Assembly: GCA_964036195.1 (NCBI GenBank)
Contig: OZ038451.1
Location: forward strand, 13,768,529-13,832,528
Length of the DNA: 64,000 bases
Reading direction: 5' to 3'
Origin: Sphaerolaimus hirsutus
Taxonomy: Eukaryota > Nematoda > Chromadorea > Monhysterida > Sphaerolaimidae
Made by a program: the position numbers and the translations under genes. The notes under the pieces were generated by a model. That model searched no databases. It was not told the origin of the DNA and was given only the letters and a program-made list of their open reading frames with translations. Positions 1 to 11,150 of this stretch are shown piece by piece. How positions within the stretch are numbered: position 1 is the first letter of the stretch; each line of letters opens with the position of its first letter.

Positions 1-256
1 CGGGGCCCCAACCCCAATGTCTGGTACACACGAAGGGGTTGGCGGCATGGCATATAAATTTATTTACGTGCGGTAGATCAAGTTTCCAAGTGCTCTTGCT
101 TGATCGCGAGGAAATACTTGCACCTTTTACGGTAGTCGCTGTAGCAACAACGTCAAAAAATATATTTATGATGCATGATGTGAATTGTGATGTGATTTTG
201 GTGCCAGGTATTTGCCACAAGCGCCAAAGCGTTTTTACCACAAGTGCCAATGGCAC

Positions 257-1374
257 TGCGCACACTAGTTTTCACACGAAGTTTCAAAAACCCATAAATG
301 AGCTTAAAACGTGTTCGAGTTTTCCACAATTAGTCATTTGTAATCTCCGTTGACTGTAGTTGACAGTAGGGTGTCAAATTTCCGTTTCCGTTTTCCATTT
401 CCGCAGGAAATTTTTGTTACCTTTCCGTTTTCCAGCAGCTGAAATTTTTTTACCTTTCCGTTTTCCGTTTTCCGGCAGCCTCAAAATTTTTACCTTTCCG
501 TTTTCCGGCAGCTGAAAATTTTTTACCTTTCCGTTTCCGTTTTTCCAGCCCATTTTTCTGTTTTCCGGCTGAAAATTTTTTTACCTTTCCATTTCCATTT
601 TTCCAGGCCATTTTTCCATTTTCTGGCTCGATTTTCAGTTTTCTGGCATTTTTTCATTATTTTTCCTATCTGTATTTATCTTTTTCCCCTATGGTGTTTT
701 TAACTACCAGGTTATTGTGTCATTCATAATTTTTATCTGTATCCAAATGTGTAAAAAACACAAAGTAATTTTGGACACGTACTTAGCAGTCCGCTGAGTA
801 TACCTTTTACTGTTCAGTTACATCAAAGTTCACTTTTGCTAAATTCTTATTGTTGTTGTGTATTTTTGCTACCTTTTGATGATTTTTTGTTGGTTCAGTT
901 AAGCTTGAACTACAAGTGAAGTTACTTGCATGATCCATAGTTGCAGAAATTTCAGCTACCACAATCAAAGCCAAACAGGCAAACTGGCATGCAGGTTTTC
1001 CTTCTGCAAATTTGCCCATTTCCATGCAAATTTCACTTTATTTTTTCCATTTCTGTGAAATTTCGCTTTCCCTTTTCCGTTTTCCGGCATTTCATTTTTC
1101 CGTTTTCCGGCCAATAAATTTTTTTTACCTTTCCGTTTTCCGTTTTCCGCTGAGTGAAGATTTTTTTACCTTTCCGTTTTCCGGCAGAAATTTTTGTTAC
1201 CTTTCCGTTTTCCGTTTTCCGTAAAGTGATAAAATTTTACCTTTCCGTTTTCCGTTTTCCGCAAAAAAACTTTTTTGACACCCTAGTTGACAGCCACCTC
1301 GTTGTAGAAAACTCAAATGCGTTCAAAGCTGATTTGTGAGTTTTAGAAATTTCGTGTGAAAATTAGTTTGCGCA
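257..1374. mobile_element. CACTAGTTT-type MITE split by a later insertion
   Basis: The left end (GCGCACACTAGTTTTCAC) and the right end (AAAATTAGTTTGCGCA) are inverted copies, and the bodies match the uninterrupted copy at about 61960-62150, including the words GAGTTTTCCACAA and AATCTCCGTTGAC. The element is broken by the hAT-like insertion at 367-1285. It is non-coding; the small ORFs inside are low-complexity translations. Confidence 0.7.
367..1285. mobile_element. hAT-like non-autonomous element, CCGTTTTCC subterminal repeats
   Basis: It starts TAGGGTGTCAAA and ends TTTTGACACCCTA. It is flanked by a perfect 8-bp duplication GTTGACAG (359-366 and 1286-1293). Both ends are filled with degenerate TTTCCGTTTTCCG repeats, and the middle (about 650-1020) is unique AT-rich sequence without a transposase. 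Terminus and duplication length fit hAT elements, whose transposases bind subterminal repeats. Related tracts lie at 23901-24467 and 29057-29298. Confidence 0.8.
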
Positions 1375-3089
1375 GCCACGTTGGTTTCAAAGGACTCTAG
1401 TAAAGCGCAAAAAGCGGCATGACACTTTTTAGAACTATAGCGCCAAGCGCAATGAGTACCCGCCACGCCAGTCCAATTCATAGTGCTCACTTTGAGGGGG
1501 GTATTTCGTGGAAATACGGTTGTATTTCGTGGAAATACGGTTTTAATTATCGCTAGAGATCACCAGACATTATTACAGCGTTTATGCATGCATCGATACC
1601 AATCGCATGTTTTTTTAGTGTAAATAAACACTGGACCTGACGATCGTCGTCGATGAAATCACTGTCGATGAAATCACTGTCGATGAAATCATGCAGGATT
1701 GAACGTTTGCGATTTGGGGATCGATGGAATGCACGTATTACGCCTGAACTGTATATAAGTGACATATAGTGATGTAAAAGGCGCCATGGCGCTTTTTGCT
1801 TTGGCGTTAGCGCGAAGCGCCAGCGCCATGTTTTATCATGTATGCGCAACATGACGAAAACCATCCATTTTGCCCACAATATCTGAATCTCTTTCTACAA
1901 CCAAATTTACAGCACAATGTCCACATCGTGTCATTTTGGTAGAATCTGAGAGGCCAAGATTGGACAGCACAAAATTTTACTACAAAACTGAAATATTTTC
2001 AAACATTATAGGCTCAGAATGATGAAAACCTGCCGGAGTATTTACCAATACTCAGATACTAGCAGGTTCAAACCTCATCGCAGCAGTTTCTCAATTTCAA
2101 GAAATTCACTTGAAACAATCGAAAAATTCGAGGCTCACAACGCTTGACTCCTAGCTTTCACTTCTGAACAGCTTTTTTCATATCAGGACTGGGGCGCAAA
2201 TGCTTCGACATCTCCACATACCCGTGACTGGGATCGTGGCCAAATTTCCCTATAGACACATTAGAATTGGGAAAAGGAAGAACATTTTCAGATGTATGTA
2301 CACACAAACTTTCCACAAAAATGGCCATATGAGACAACAAGTGGAAGCTGCAGCCAAACATCAAGTGTGTACGTTTTGGACGCACAGATGATATAAATAT
2401 CATGCTCATATTGAGCCATCAAAATAGTATAACCGGGGTAATGAATACAAATTCAAATAGGTAACTCAATTACATAATATGGCATAGTATATGATATATT
2501 CCTTTTGTGTATACAAAGGCATAAAATACACATGTGATGTTTGGCTGCAGTAATCAATGTGTGACATCACTTATAGTCATACTTATCCCAAGTTTTACCT
2601 TAAAAATAGAATCAGCGCAACATTTTTATCATTTGAAGTGCTTAGACACCAAAAAAGCACCATAAGGCCCCTTTTACACTGCACTTGTGTGAGGACAATC
2701 TATCTTGTGTGAGGACAATGACAAATCTATTTTTTAGCAAATTTTCATGAGTGTGACAACTGGTCAGCCTCGTTATTGGCGACAAGTAGCGACCCTTTTT
2801 TAACCATGCTCATTGTGACGACTAGACAAATATTTTACTTGTCATCACACTCGCGCAATGTGACGACCATTTTTTAAATTTTAAAGTTTGATTTTTATTT
2901 TATCATTTGATTTTACCCGATTTTTTAAATGAGCGTTAAATCATATTTCTTAGAAAAAAACTTGAAACTTTGCACTATTAGCTTGGTTTTTTTAATTTTC
3001 AAAAATATTGAACATTAAAATCGCCTTTGTGCATAGGAATGTTAGGCAATAACATATTTATGCACCAAACCTAATGTATTTTACAAAGA
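1375..3089. other. Gene-free spacer with transposon fragments
   Basis: No exon with a credible splice context was found. A short GGCGCC-rich segment at about 1769-1845 begins TAGTGATGTAAAAGGCGCC, like the element at 36916, but lacks a matching right end. From about 2665 the words TTTACACTGCACTTGTGTGAGGACAAT resemble the terminus of the fold-back element at 62844-63246. The rest is AT-rich and unremarkable. Confidence 0.5.
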
Positions 3090-6000
3090 TCACAAGTCAG
3101 TTCTAGGTTTACTCATGCTAGGACCACGTTTCAATTTTTTTCGCTGCTTTTTCTCCACGGACTTTGCAGGAGCAGTCGCATCAACCATTCTGTAGGGATT
3201 TACGTAGTCGTCATTGCGTTCAATCATGTTTAATTCCTGCGAGGTAACGAAAGTTATTGTAAATTCATAAGTGAATAAATTGGACACATCAAAATTGAAT
3301 GGTAGAGACAAATTTTCCCGTAAGATTTGAAAATAGACTGTGATAATGAGAATTTGCGACTCTGACAAACTAAAAGACTTTGGTTTTTAAGGATCGACGT
3401 CTTTGAGCTTCACAAACACAACGAAAACATCAAACTTAAGACATTACCCACCTGCGAGCACAAATGCACCAAGACCTTCATATCCTCAGGGTAGAATCCA
3501 GTATCATTGGCAAACTTAACAGCATCCTTCACAACGGCGGACAACTCGGGCTGCTTACCCAACAAGGTGTGCATGTGGTCGGGAATGCGCAGCGCCAATT
3601 CGCACAGGAGGCCGGCGTTCTCCAGGCACAGTGAGAGCTGCGCGGATTTTGAGGTAATTTACCGCATATCCTCGAAATACCCCCAGGGGGTTTATTTTTT
3701 TCATAGTGGAAATTTTGAGGCGGGTGAAACGACGGGGAGGGGGGTTATTATTTCGCCAGAGATTTTTTGAACTTCCAGTACTTGCAACACACGCAGACGT
3801 ATAAAAATGCAACAACAACCACCATGTAGTACATATAACAGTTTATAGACTGATTATTGAGATGTAGATGGTATAAAACCTGTTCTAACGGAACACAGTC
3901 ATTGTTTTTAACGTGTTTTTTTTCATATACGTTCTCCTTAAACTCAATTGGGTGGGGGTATTTCCAGGGGGGCTGTACACTCATAGTGACCTAGTTTTGA
4001 GGGGAAGGTATTTGTAGGGGGGGGGGGTAGTTCGAGAAAATATGGTATACACACACGCAGTACTTTATAGACAGGAAAAGTGCAAGGAAAAATACCTTTT
4101 CCCTGAACGCAGGGTCATCAGGGAGCTGATCGCCAGCCTTGAAACCGATCGCATCCAACGACGCGCGATTTTCTTTCAGATTCTGAGAGGATTTAGGTGT
4201 AAAAACAGGCAAATAACCCCTGGACATCAAGCACCCCTGGACAACAAACACCCCTGGACAACAGCATGCGCGCAGTGGGCCGCAATCACCCCTGGACAAC
4301 ACAGACACACACGCAGTGACCGTCCGCGCCCGCCAAGACGGCATCAAGATGCCACCAATGCGCAAGTAGCGCATGCGCTCGCACCTGACTGGAGCCATTT
4401 CTGCCGCGCGGCTGCGTCCACCCTCATGCATTGTTCACCGCCGCAGAGTGCTCACACTGATCGCTCACACCTCATTTCTCTGACTGGGTCAATTTATCGT
4501 TTATTGTGCTTGTTTTGCTGCACAAATACCCCCTTGACATGCAACCAGAACATTCACTTTGTCTTATAACTTATGGCTGAATTTAATTATTTATCCATAT
4601 ATTTCCATTGTGTTCCATTTAGATATACTCGGCAAACATTACACTTAGTATGGAGACCTACCATAATTCATCTGAATAATGAACCAAAATTATAGTTTTT
4701 TCATCACCAAAATTAAATTCAGCCATAAGTTATAAGACAAAGTGAATGTTCTGGTTGCATGTCAAGGGGGTATTTGTGCAGCAAAACAAGCACAATAAAC
4801 GATAAATTTACCCAGTCAGAGAAATGAGGTGTGAGCGATTAGTGTGAGCACCATGCGGTGGTGAACAATGCATGACAATGCACGATGGTGGACGCGGCCG
4901 CGCGGCAGAAATGGCTCCAGTCGGGTGCGAGCGCATGCGCTGCTCGCGCATTGGCGGCATCTTGGTGCAGTCTTGGCGGGCGCGGGCGGTCACTGCGCTC
5001 GTGTCTGCTGTTGTCAAGGGGTGATTGCGGCCCACTGCGCGCACGCTGTTGTCCAGGGGTGGTTGATGTCCACAGCTGCTGCGCCGTAAAAACATTGTAG
5101 GTACATGTGACAACGAAACAGAACAAACGTCGCGTATGGACCCAGTTATCTGTCTCAGGACGTCGTAACTTTTGTCGTAAGGGAAAGTTTGGAGGCGTTT
5201 TGCCGCTGCGCGCTGCTGCTCGTGCTTGATCGCTAGCGACTTTTGGTCTGAATATTTTTATTCATCATTAGATTAAGCCATTTCTCTGTACAACAGACAA
5301 AATTTTCACCAAGACTTTCCAGCACTTTTTATCTCCGAGAACACGTAAGCAAAACAGGGACACGGAAATATTTGTGCACAAAAAAACCCGATTGAAGACC
5401 CAACGGCACACCGCACACTCAAAATTTTCAAGGGCGGTTCAAACGTTTTTGAGTTCCGCCAAGGCAGAACTCCAAGGGCCGTTCGAACATTTTTATTTAG
5501 GAAAAATGTGGCATTTTTAGGACATTCGGATGAAATTCACACGAATCCGGATGAATTCGCACAGTTTTTGTCCATTTGCATATCATAACAAAACGTTTCA
5601 AAAACATTGGGACACTTTCAATTCCGCCCTTGACTTAAAAGATACGCCCTTTAGAGAAGGTTGTTATGAGAAACACATCTTATTTATCTTACCAAACATA
5701 TTTGTGAAAAAAAATTTATAGGTAGATCTAGGCTTCATCTTCAATATGAATAGAGAAATTTTTTTAGTAATATCCACTTGTTCAAACGAATATTGAAGTT
5801 CACTGTGTGGCCTATTTGTGTAAACCAAAACTGAATTCCACCCTCTAGAAAGTGTCCCAATGTTTTCTTGCCTAGATGGCGCACTGCACACTCAAAATTG
5901 TCAAGGGCGGTTCGGACGTTTTTGAGTTCCGCCATAGCGGAATTCCAAGGACGGTTCAGACATTTTGCACTTTCCTACCTGTCTGAAATAATTCCACCCA

Positions 6001-6363
6001 TGCACAATCCGGGGCAATTCCGCCATCGTGCAAAGTGTTCGAACGTTTCATGTGCGGAATTGAAATCGAGGGCAGTTCGAACGTTTTTAATTCCGCCCTT
6101 TTGAATTCTGCCCTTGAAATAGTGTTCGAACTGCAACTGAAAATTTGAGTGTGCCGTGCAACATTACTGACTCGAGAAAATCGTCAACGCTGACTCAAGA
6201 AAATCAACACATAACCAAACCAACACAATTTCACTGGATCAACTTCGCTCCTTATAGTCTCATCCTTCTTATTTTCCGCCGATGACTCAACTTCCGAATA
6301 GGCACCGATGTTGCGACAAAATGTGACCGCGACAATTAGAAACCAGTGTGGGCAAGCGTTCAT
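3090..6363 (-). CDS. CCDC134: CCDC134-like secreted/ER protein (complete, 5 exons)
   Basis: Exons, 5' to 3': 6363-6216, 5247-5129, 4182-4096, 3637-3452, 3236-3090. They join in frame to 228 residues, almost exactly the length of vertebrate CCDC134 (about 229). Exon 1 begins MNACPHWFLIVAVTF, a signal-peptide-like hydrophobic stretch. Exon 2 is a charged helix (IKHEQQRAAAKRL). Exon 3 has DQLPDDPAFREK, where the family has a similar DEKLKDA-type segment. Exon 4 has ENAGLLCELALRIP, like the family's ENTAFFGDVILRFP. Exon 5 has DDYVNPYRM and a basic tail ending PRTDL, comparable to the ER-retention-like end of vertebrate CCDC134. The known family is secreted or ER-resident and linked to folding and signalling; exact function here is inferred. 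Exon 1 was chosen because its phase-1 end fits exon 2 and it supplies the signal peptide; its donor (G|GTTATG) is weak. Confidence 0.82.
3657..4048. mobile_element. ACCGTATTTCCTCGAAATAC-type MITE in CCDC134 intron 3
   Basis: The left end reads TACCGCATATCCTCGAAATACCC and the right end GTTCGAGAAAATATGGTATA, inverted copies of the family seen at 10702, 49746 and 60952. G-tracts lie beside the right terminus. It fills most of the 458-bp intron (3638-4095). Confidence 0.65.
4219..5073. repeat. Long inverted repeat filling CCDC134 intron 2
   Basis: Two arms of about 360 bp (4219-4587 and 4711-5073) are inverted copies with small indels, separated by a loop of about 120 bp. Outer ends carry several CACCCCTGGACAAC units and inner ends AACTTATGGCTGAATTTAATT. 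The loop contains the word ACCTACCATAATTCATCTGAATAAT, also seen at 36650 and 52700, so it may be another inserted fragment. ORFs up to 175 codons on both strands are products of the arms. Confidence 0.8.
5405..6163. mobile_element. Fold-back element in CCDC134 intron 1
   Basis: It begins CACACCGCACACTCAAAATTTTC and ends AAAATTTGAGTGTGCCGTGC. Inside are repeated words AAGGGCGGTTC and GAGTTCCGCC, with an internal partial copy at 5875-5950. The termini belong to a loose group ending in GCACACTGAAATTT (17219, 26437, 29800, 44150). No coding capacity is evident. Confidence 0.6.
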
Positions 6364-6763
6364 GCCTTTACGGACGCGGTGAGGCATTCAAAATGTTCTA
6401 TTCATAGACTAAACATGTATGCATCACATAACTAATGGCTCCACGCACACTAGTTGACATCAGAAATTTACAAAGCTGATAAATTTGTATTAGACACATT
6501 TGAGTAGGTCGACTACTTTGACGAAGATCATTACAGTAAATTCGTGTTTTCACAACTGATTTTGGTATCAGCTTTGAAAATTTTATCGTGCGCACAGGAA
6601 CAATCATTTTAGTGAGAAAAACACATCGCATAACAATGAGTTAATTCCCTTTTGTCTAGTGATTTATTGACAACACCATATATTTATCATGTTGGACGAA
6701 ATACGGCCCATTCACAAATTATTTTTAGCACATCAGTAGAATCACATACTGGCTGGTCCAATA
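6364..6763. other. Spacer between CCDC134 and the PTP gene
   Basis: About 400 bp of AT-rich DNA between the start of CCDC134 and the stop codon of the PTP gene, both on the minus strand. It must hold the CCDC134 promoter and the PTP 3' UTR. I see no distinctive promoter element or clear polyadenylation signal. Confidence 0.4.
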
Positions 6764-9700
6764 TCACATGGCACACCCTTTCATCAGGGTCGCGTGAGCT
6801 GTCCAGAAATCCTGCGAAATATGGCAATTATTGACAAAAAGATGTCGTAATTTTCTACTCACTTTCTACTCATTTTCTACTCAGTTTTCTACTAATTTTC
6901 AGTAATCAAAGATTTCGACATTTTTCTTTTAAGACTCTCCCACCATGTAGAGCGACACGTTTCATACAGTTTAGAATTTTACAGGACATTGAAATCCGCG
7001 ACACTACAAGTACAAACCATTTACCCCAAACCCCGAAAACCATCGCACCTGTAGCATGGGGTTCTTCACATCCATGCCGTAGGCGAGCGTGATGAAGTCC
7101 AGCACCACCCTGTAGATGAACACGTACTGTTGTTCGTTCTGCACGCTGTGCAACCGCTGAGCGCGGATCTGCTTCACGCATTCGGCAACGTCCAGTTTGT
7201 TTTTGTCGCTGCGCTCCAACGCGCCTACCAGGGGGCACTCCCGGAGCCTGGAAAATGCCATGTAAAATGTGAAATGTCAAGCAAAGTGTCAAAAGTCATG
7301 TAAAATGACCGGTAAAATTGCAACCGAGTGGCCATTCTGCAAGGCATTTTACATAACTTTAGACACATTGTATGACATTTTCCATTCCACAGGACACTTT
7401 ACAGGCTCTGAAAGTGGCACCAGTAGGTCGACGGCGACAAAGGTGCCGGTGCGGCCGATGCCCGCCGAACAGTGCACCACGACCGGGTGCCCGTGCTTGG
7501 ACATCTTCGAGCGCAGCACCAGCATGCACTTCGAGTCGGGCGGCACGCCGCGGTCCGGCCAGTCCGCCCTGCGGTTTATGGCGCTCGATTCAATTTTGGA
7601 CGAACAAAAATTTAAGCAGTCCATGGGACTAGGGATGAAAAATAAACTGGACTTTTTTCAACGACGTGGTTTAAAAAAATTTAAACTTTGAAAAAAAACC
7701 CGGCCATCCATATATAGGACACTGTGGTACCTATCCGGATGTCCAATCCAATCCCAGACACTGTAAAATGCAAAACGTCATGCAAAGTGTCAAAAGTCAT
7801 GTGAAATCCCCATGTGAACGTTTTACATGACTATAGACATTTTGAATTTAACATTTGACATTTTACAGGGACCGGGAGTGCCTCATGACAACTGCCCGCA
7901 CACAACCTTTTTTCAAAATGTCAACAGACCAATGCGCGTGGTAGACCTGCCAGGGCTCGCGGTCGTAGCTGGCCGTCAACTTGATGCTCACCATGCGGCA
8001 GTGCGATTTCTCGCCCACTTTCTCGTGCCGCACGCCAGTGTTGCGCACCGTATACGGCCCGTATGTCACTGCGAGGGCACACGTGTGAGCACAAAGTAGA
8101 TAGTACTGACTGAGTCAATAGCGGCTGTAATTTTTGGCACAACTCCAATTTGGGAATTATCAAACGGCCCGTCAAAGTGGTAGTACAGTCTCAAGTTCGC
8201 GACAGTGATTACAGGGCGTTTGATCTTACTTACATTGTCAACATTTGAAACATTCCCTTTGAAAATGTGTCACTTCGTCTATCACTTGACAAATCAGTGC
8301 CAAAAGCAAATGGGCAACAACAAACACACAGGTCTGCCCCTTCTCGACGGGCCAATAGATCATGCACTTGTTCTTGTTCTTCTCCACCGGCTCGCACAGC
8401 ATCAGTATGAGCGGCGTGCGCGTCTGGTAGATCATGCGCCAGAAGTCCGCCGCTGCCGCCTCCGTCGGGCCCTGCGGACACTTGTCAGTGTAGAGAAGGG
8501 CAGCGCTGCTCAAAGTGTATTATGTATGACTGAGGCTCTCTGTGCATGTTTACCCGCTGTGCATGTAGACCCTAATTTTTACACAAAATCGCTCATTTTC
8601 ATACCATTTTATACATTTTCACCTTCAAAATCACTAGTTCATGTGTTTTATTGTCTATTTTCAGCTATTTCTTGTAGTATATGTGCTTATATACCCATTT
8701 TTAGTAATTTTTCACCTACTTTTAGCGATTTTTCTACCTTTTTTCCTCATTATGAAAAAGCCTATACAATGAACCCCCACGAACCCCCAAACCCCCTAAA
8801 TTTTTTTTTCTAGCTATCTATCCCTCCAGAGGAGCGAGTAGCCATCTATCCAACCCCCTGGAGGCTCAAAGTCTTGAATACTCCTGACATGCACAGCGGG
8901 TAAACATGCACAGAGGCACAGGCCCATTATGTATGTACACGCTGCGCGGCACTGAACGCAGCAGCAGCGGCTAAAAAGCCTTATGGACGCCACAACAACT
9001 TGGATCTTGTAGGAGTTGTTTCAAATGTAAACTATTGTAATCGCTTAGCAAAATGTGAAAACGAAATAGACGAAAACCAATGATACGCCACATACATACA
9101 TTACACACCGACAATGCATATGGGTTACCGAATACCGACAGTGCATATCAACGAAGACGCCAGGGAGCAGTCCCAGACCATGTAAAGTGTAAAAACCCTG
9201 GAAAGTGTAAAATCCCTGTAAATTGTCATGTGTCATGTAAAAGACCCTATAAAGTGTCGAACGTCACGTGAAAGACCCTGTAAAGTACCATGTGTTTTTA
9301 TGTCATGTGCCAAATCTCATCTTGTGTTATCGTATCCAACTCCTATGTTTTTGTATCCGATAAGATAATATGAGATTTGGATACCACAAAATATTATTCG
9401 GAAACACATGACACTTTACAGGGTTTTTACATGACACCTGACATTTTACACGGCCTTTTACACTTTACAGGGCACTGGCACATGAACAGCAGCCTGCCGA
9501 CCTGGGTGCAAATGAACTGGCGCGCCATCTTGGACCCGTCCACCCAGTTGGCGTGAATGTAGTCGCTGGTCTCGGCGCCGGGCGGCGGCTCGTTGTGCAG
9601 GTGCACCCTGGTTTCGTCGATGCACAGCACGTCCTGCGACGACGAGACAAGGTAGATCGTGGCCAGTTAGGCCGACTGCTGCTCAGCAACATTGACTATT

Positions 9701-10371
9701 TAGGATACATAAATGGCTGTAGGACGGACGACCTTTGAAGATATTCGACAGTGATGACGAAATTGCCAATGCAGCATTTAAAGGGTTTTTTGATAGTGCC
9801 TCCTTCCACGCTCGAGAAGGTAACACAACACGGCTCGTTTTGTTATATCCCCATTCGCCAAAAATTGAGGCGTATGAAATATCAGGGAGAACTGTCGTCA
9901 GGGGTTTAGTAGAGGAGGCCCCAATCCGCCAGCTATCTATCTATTCCGAAGGCCGCTCAGCTATCTATATATCACGGAGGCCAATTTTATGGCTACTATC
10001 CCCTGAACCCCCCCCCCTCAAATCGTCCAGTTATCTACCTATCTGGAGCGATTTTTGAGAAATTCTGCCTCGATTTTCACTCAAGCGATTTACTATCTAT
10101 ATGAACCCGCGCGGGTGTCCAAATCTACAAAACCCCTGACTGTCACACGTTTATCGTGGATACTTTGATATAGCTATAGCTGGCCATAAGTCCTACTTAC
10201 AGCATCGTCAGCGCTATTTTCGTCACCGATGATACGCTAACCTTGTATCTGTTCTTCCCTTCACCAGCACTCGTGAATGCCGTTACAGACAGCTGAGGCG
10301 GCAGAAATCTCCGAAGCAACCGAAATTCTTCCACAATGCCATGAACACCTTTCTGCAGAGTCTCCTCGTAC
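6764..10371 (-). CDS. Classical protein tyrosine phosphatase (5'-incomplete)
   Basis: Exons, 5' to 3': 10371-10242, 9633-9502, 8471-8330, 8068-7930, 7568-7421, 7228-7049, 6811-6764, joining in frame to about 305 residues. Motifs occur in family order: KNRYKDVLCIDETRV (substrate loop), SDYIHANWVDG, FICTQGPTEAAAADFWRMIY, MLCEPVEKNK, KCMIYWPVEKGQ, the WPDRGVP acid loop, the signature VVHCSAGIGRTGTF with catalytic Cys and Arg, and the Q-loop VQNEQQYVFIYR. All catalytic residues are present, so it should hydrolyse phosphotyrosine. The first exon begins in phase 2, so at least one N-terminal exon is missing; there is no sign of a second phosphatase domain. Exons 5 and 6 are separated only by an inserted TIR element (7229-7420). 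The IHANWV and FICTQGP variants resemble the expanded nematode PTPs, which is suggestive but not decisive. Confidence 0.88.
7229..7420 (-). mobile_element. Introner-like TIR element splitting a PTP exon
   Basis: Read on the minus strand, coding sequence GACCTACTGG is followed by TGCCACTTTCAGAGCCTGTAAAG, then about 190 bp ending TTTTCCAGGCTCCGGGAGTGCCCC, then CTGGTAGGCGCG. CTGG is duplicated. Exact removal restores LLVGALERS in the conserved PTP segment between the signature loop and the Q-loop. Using the internal GT-AG sites (CCT|GTAAAG with CCAG|GC) shifts the frame. The internal arms TGACACTTTGCATGACA mark the family. Confidence 0.75.
7743..7884 (-). mobile_element. Copy of the introner-like TIR family in a PTP intron
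   Basis: On the minus strand it runs from GGCACTCCCGGTCCCTGTAAAATG to CATTTTACAGTGTCTGGGATTGG. It contains the family words TGACACTTTGCATGACG and GTCATGTAAAA. It lies inside the intron 7569-7929, not in coding sequence. Confidence 0.65.
8531..8922. repeat. TGCATGTTTACCCGCTGTGCATG element with internal insertion
   Basis: Left (CTCTGTGCATGTTTACCCGC) and right (GCGGGTAAACATGCACAGAG) ends are inverted copies, related to the hairpin at 10467-10665. The interior (about 8570-8885) has the GATAGATAGC words and ACCCCC tract of the CAGGGGT hAT-like family in reverse orientation, with poorly preserved ends. It lies in the PTP intron 8472-9501. Confidence 0.55.
9164..9481. mobile_element. Introner-family TIR element, expanded copy, in a PTP intron
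   Basis: The ends are GGAGCAGTCCCAGACCATGTAAAG and CTTTACAGGGCACTGGCAC, inverted family termini. The body holds multiple short inverted repeats of GTAAAGTGT and TGACACTTTACAGGG. It is larger than the 140-190 bp copies and may be a nested pair. Confidence 0.55.
9899..10138. mobile_element. CAGGGGT-family hAT-like element
   Basis: It begins CAGGGGTTTAGTAG and ends CTACAAAACCCCTG, flanked by ACTGTCGT and ACTGTCAC, an 8-bp duplication with two mismatches. The interior carries the AGCTATCTATCTATTCC words and a C-tract. It lies in the PTP intron 9634-10241. Confidence 0.65.
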
Positions 10372-10466
10372 CTATGCAACGTGAATTTAATCGCCTCAAT
10401 TATATTTATAATCGTTAAAAGCAGTCAGGGTGAAAAATGTCCCAAAACAAACTATGTACCTACATA

Positions 10467-10665
10467 TGTTCGAAGGAGCCAGACTCGCTGTGCATTTTTA
10501 CCCGCTGTGCATTTTTCGCTGCCCGGTGTGCATTGTTGCCCGGTGTGCATGGAGGGGCGGCCACCATGCACACCGGGCAACAATGCACACCGGGCAGCGA
10601 AAAATGCACAGCGGGTAAAAATGCACAGCGGGTAAAAATGCACAGCGGCACAGGCTCGTTCGAAG
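10467..10665. repeat. Near-perfect hairpin of TGCATTTTTACCCGC units
   Basis: Two arms meet at a short centre (AGGGGCGGCC, about 10552). Each arm is a ladder of GTGCATTTTTACCCGCT and GCCCGGTGTGCATTGTT units, and the outer ends match the repeat at 8531-8922. Tandem, mirrored ORFs on both strands arise from these units and are not genes. Confidence 0.75.
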
Positions 10666-10701
10666 TAGCCATGAACAACAAAGTATAAACAATATCTACC
10701 G

Positions 10702-11150
10702 TATTTCCTCGAAATACCCCCCGGGGGGTGATTGTTTCATAGTGGTCCCGAGAGGGGGGGGGTTAAACGAGGGGGGGGGTATTTCGAGGGGGGGGGGTGA
10801 TTGTTTCACAAGAAAATTTTTGAAAACCAAGTACGAAATTGTCGTCTGAAACGTACGCAGACGTCGAAAAATGCAACAAAATCCGCCATTTATAAGGTTC
10901 TGTAGACTAATATTAGTATGTAGATGGTATGTACACTGTTCTAACGTGACACCGACATTGTTTTAACGTGTGTTCTGCAGTACACTGAACACAAACTACA
11001 GTTATTGTCATGTACGTTCCCTTTACACTCAATTTGGGGGGGGGGTATTTCGAGGGGGGGGGTGATTGTTTCATAGTGGTCTCGAGAGGGGGGGGGTCAA
11101 ACGAGGGGGGGGGTATTTCAAGGGGGGGGGTATTTCGAGGAAATACGGTA
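10702..11150. mobile_element. ACCGTATTTCCTCGAAATAC-type MITE with G-tracts
   Basis: Left ACCGTATTTCCTCGAAATAC and right GTATTTCGAGGAAATACGGT are perfect inverted termini beside TA dinucleotides, so the target may be TA. Runs of 7-9 G, each introduced by GTATTTC or GTGATTGTTTC, recur at both ends. The centre is unique AT-rich sequence. A degenerate relative follows at 11180-11360. Confidence 0.75.

Noticed and set aside
4042..4569. 175-codon ORF on the plus strand
   Set aside because: It lies in one arm of the 4219-5073 inverted repeat and antisense to a CCDC134 exon; the mirrored arm gives similar ORFs. Not a gene.
8205..8813. 202-codon plus-strand ORF
   Set aside because: It is antisense to a PTP exon (8471-8330) and runs into a transposon; the PTP frame has clear family motifs.
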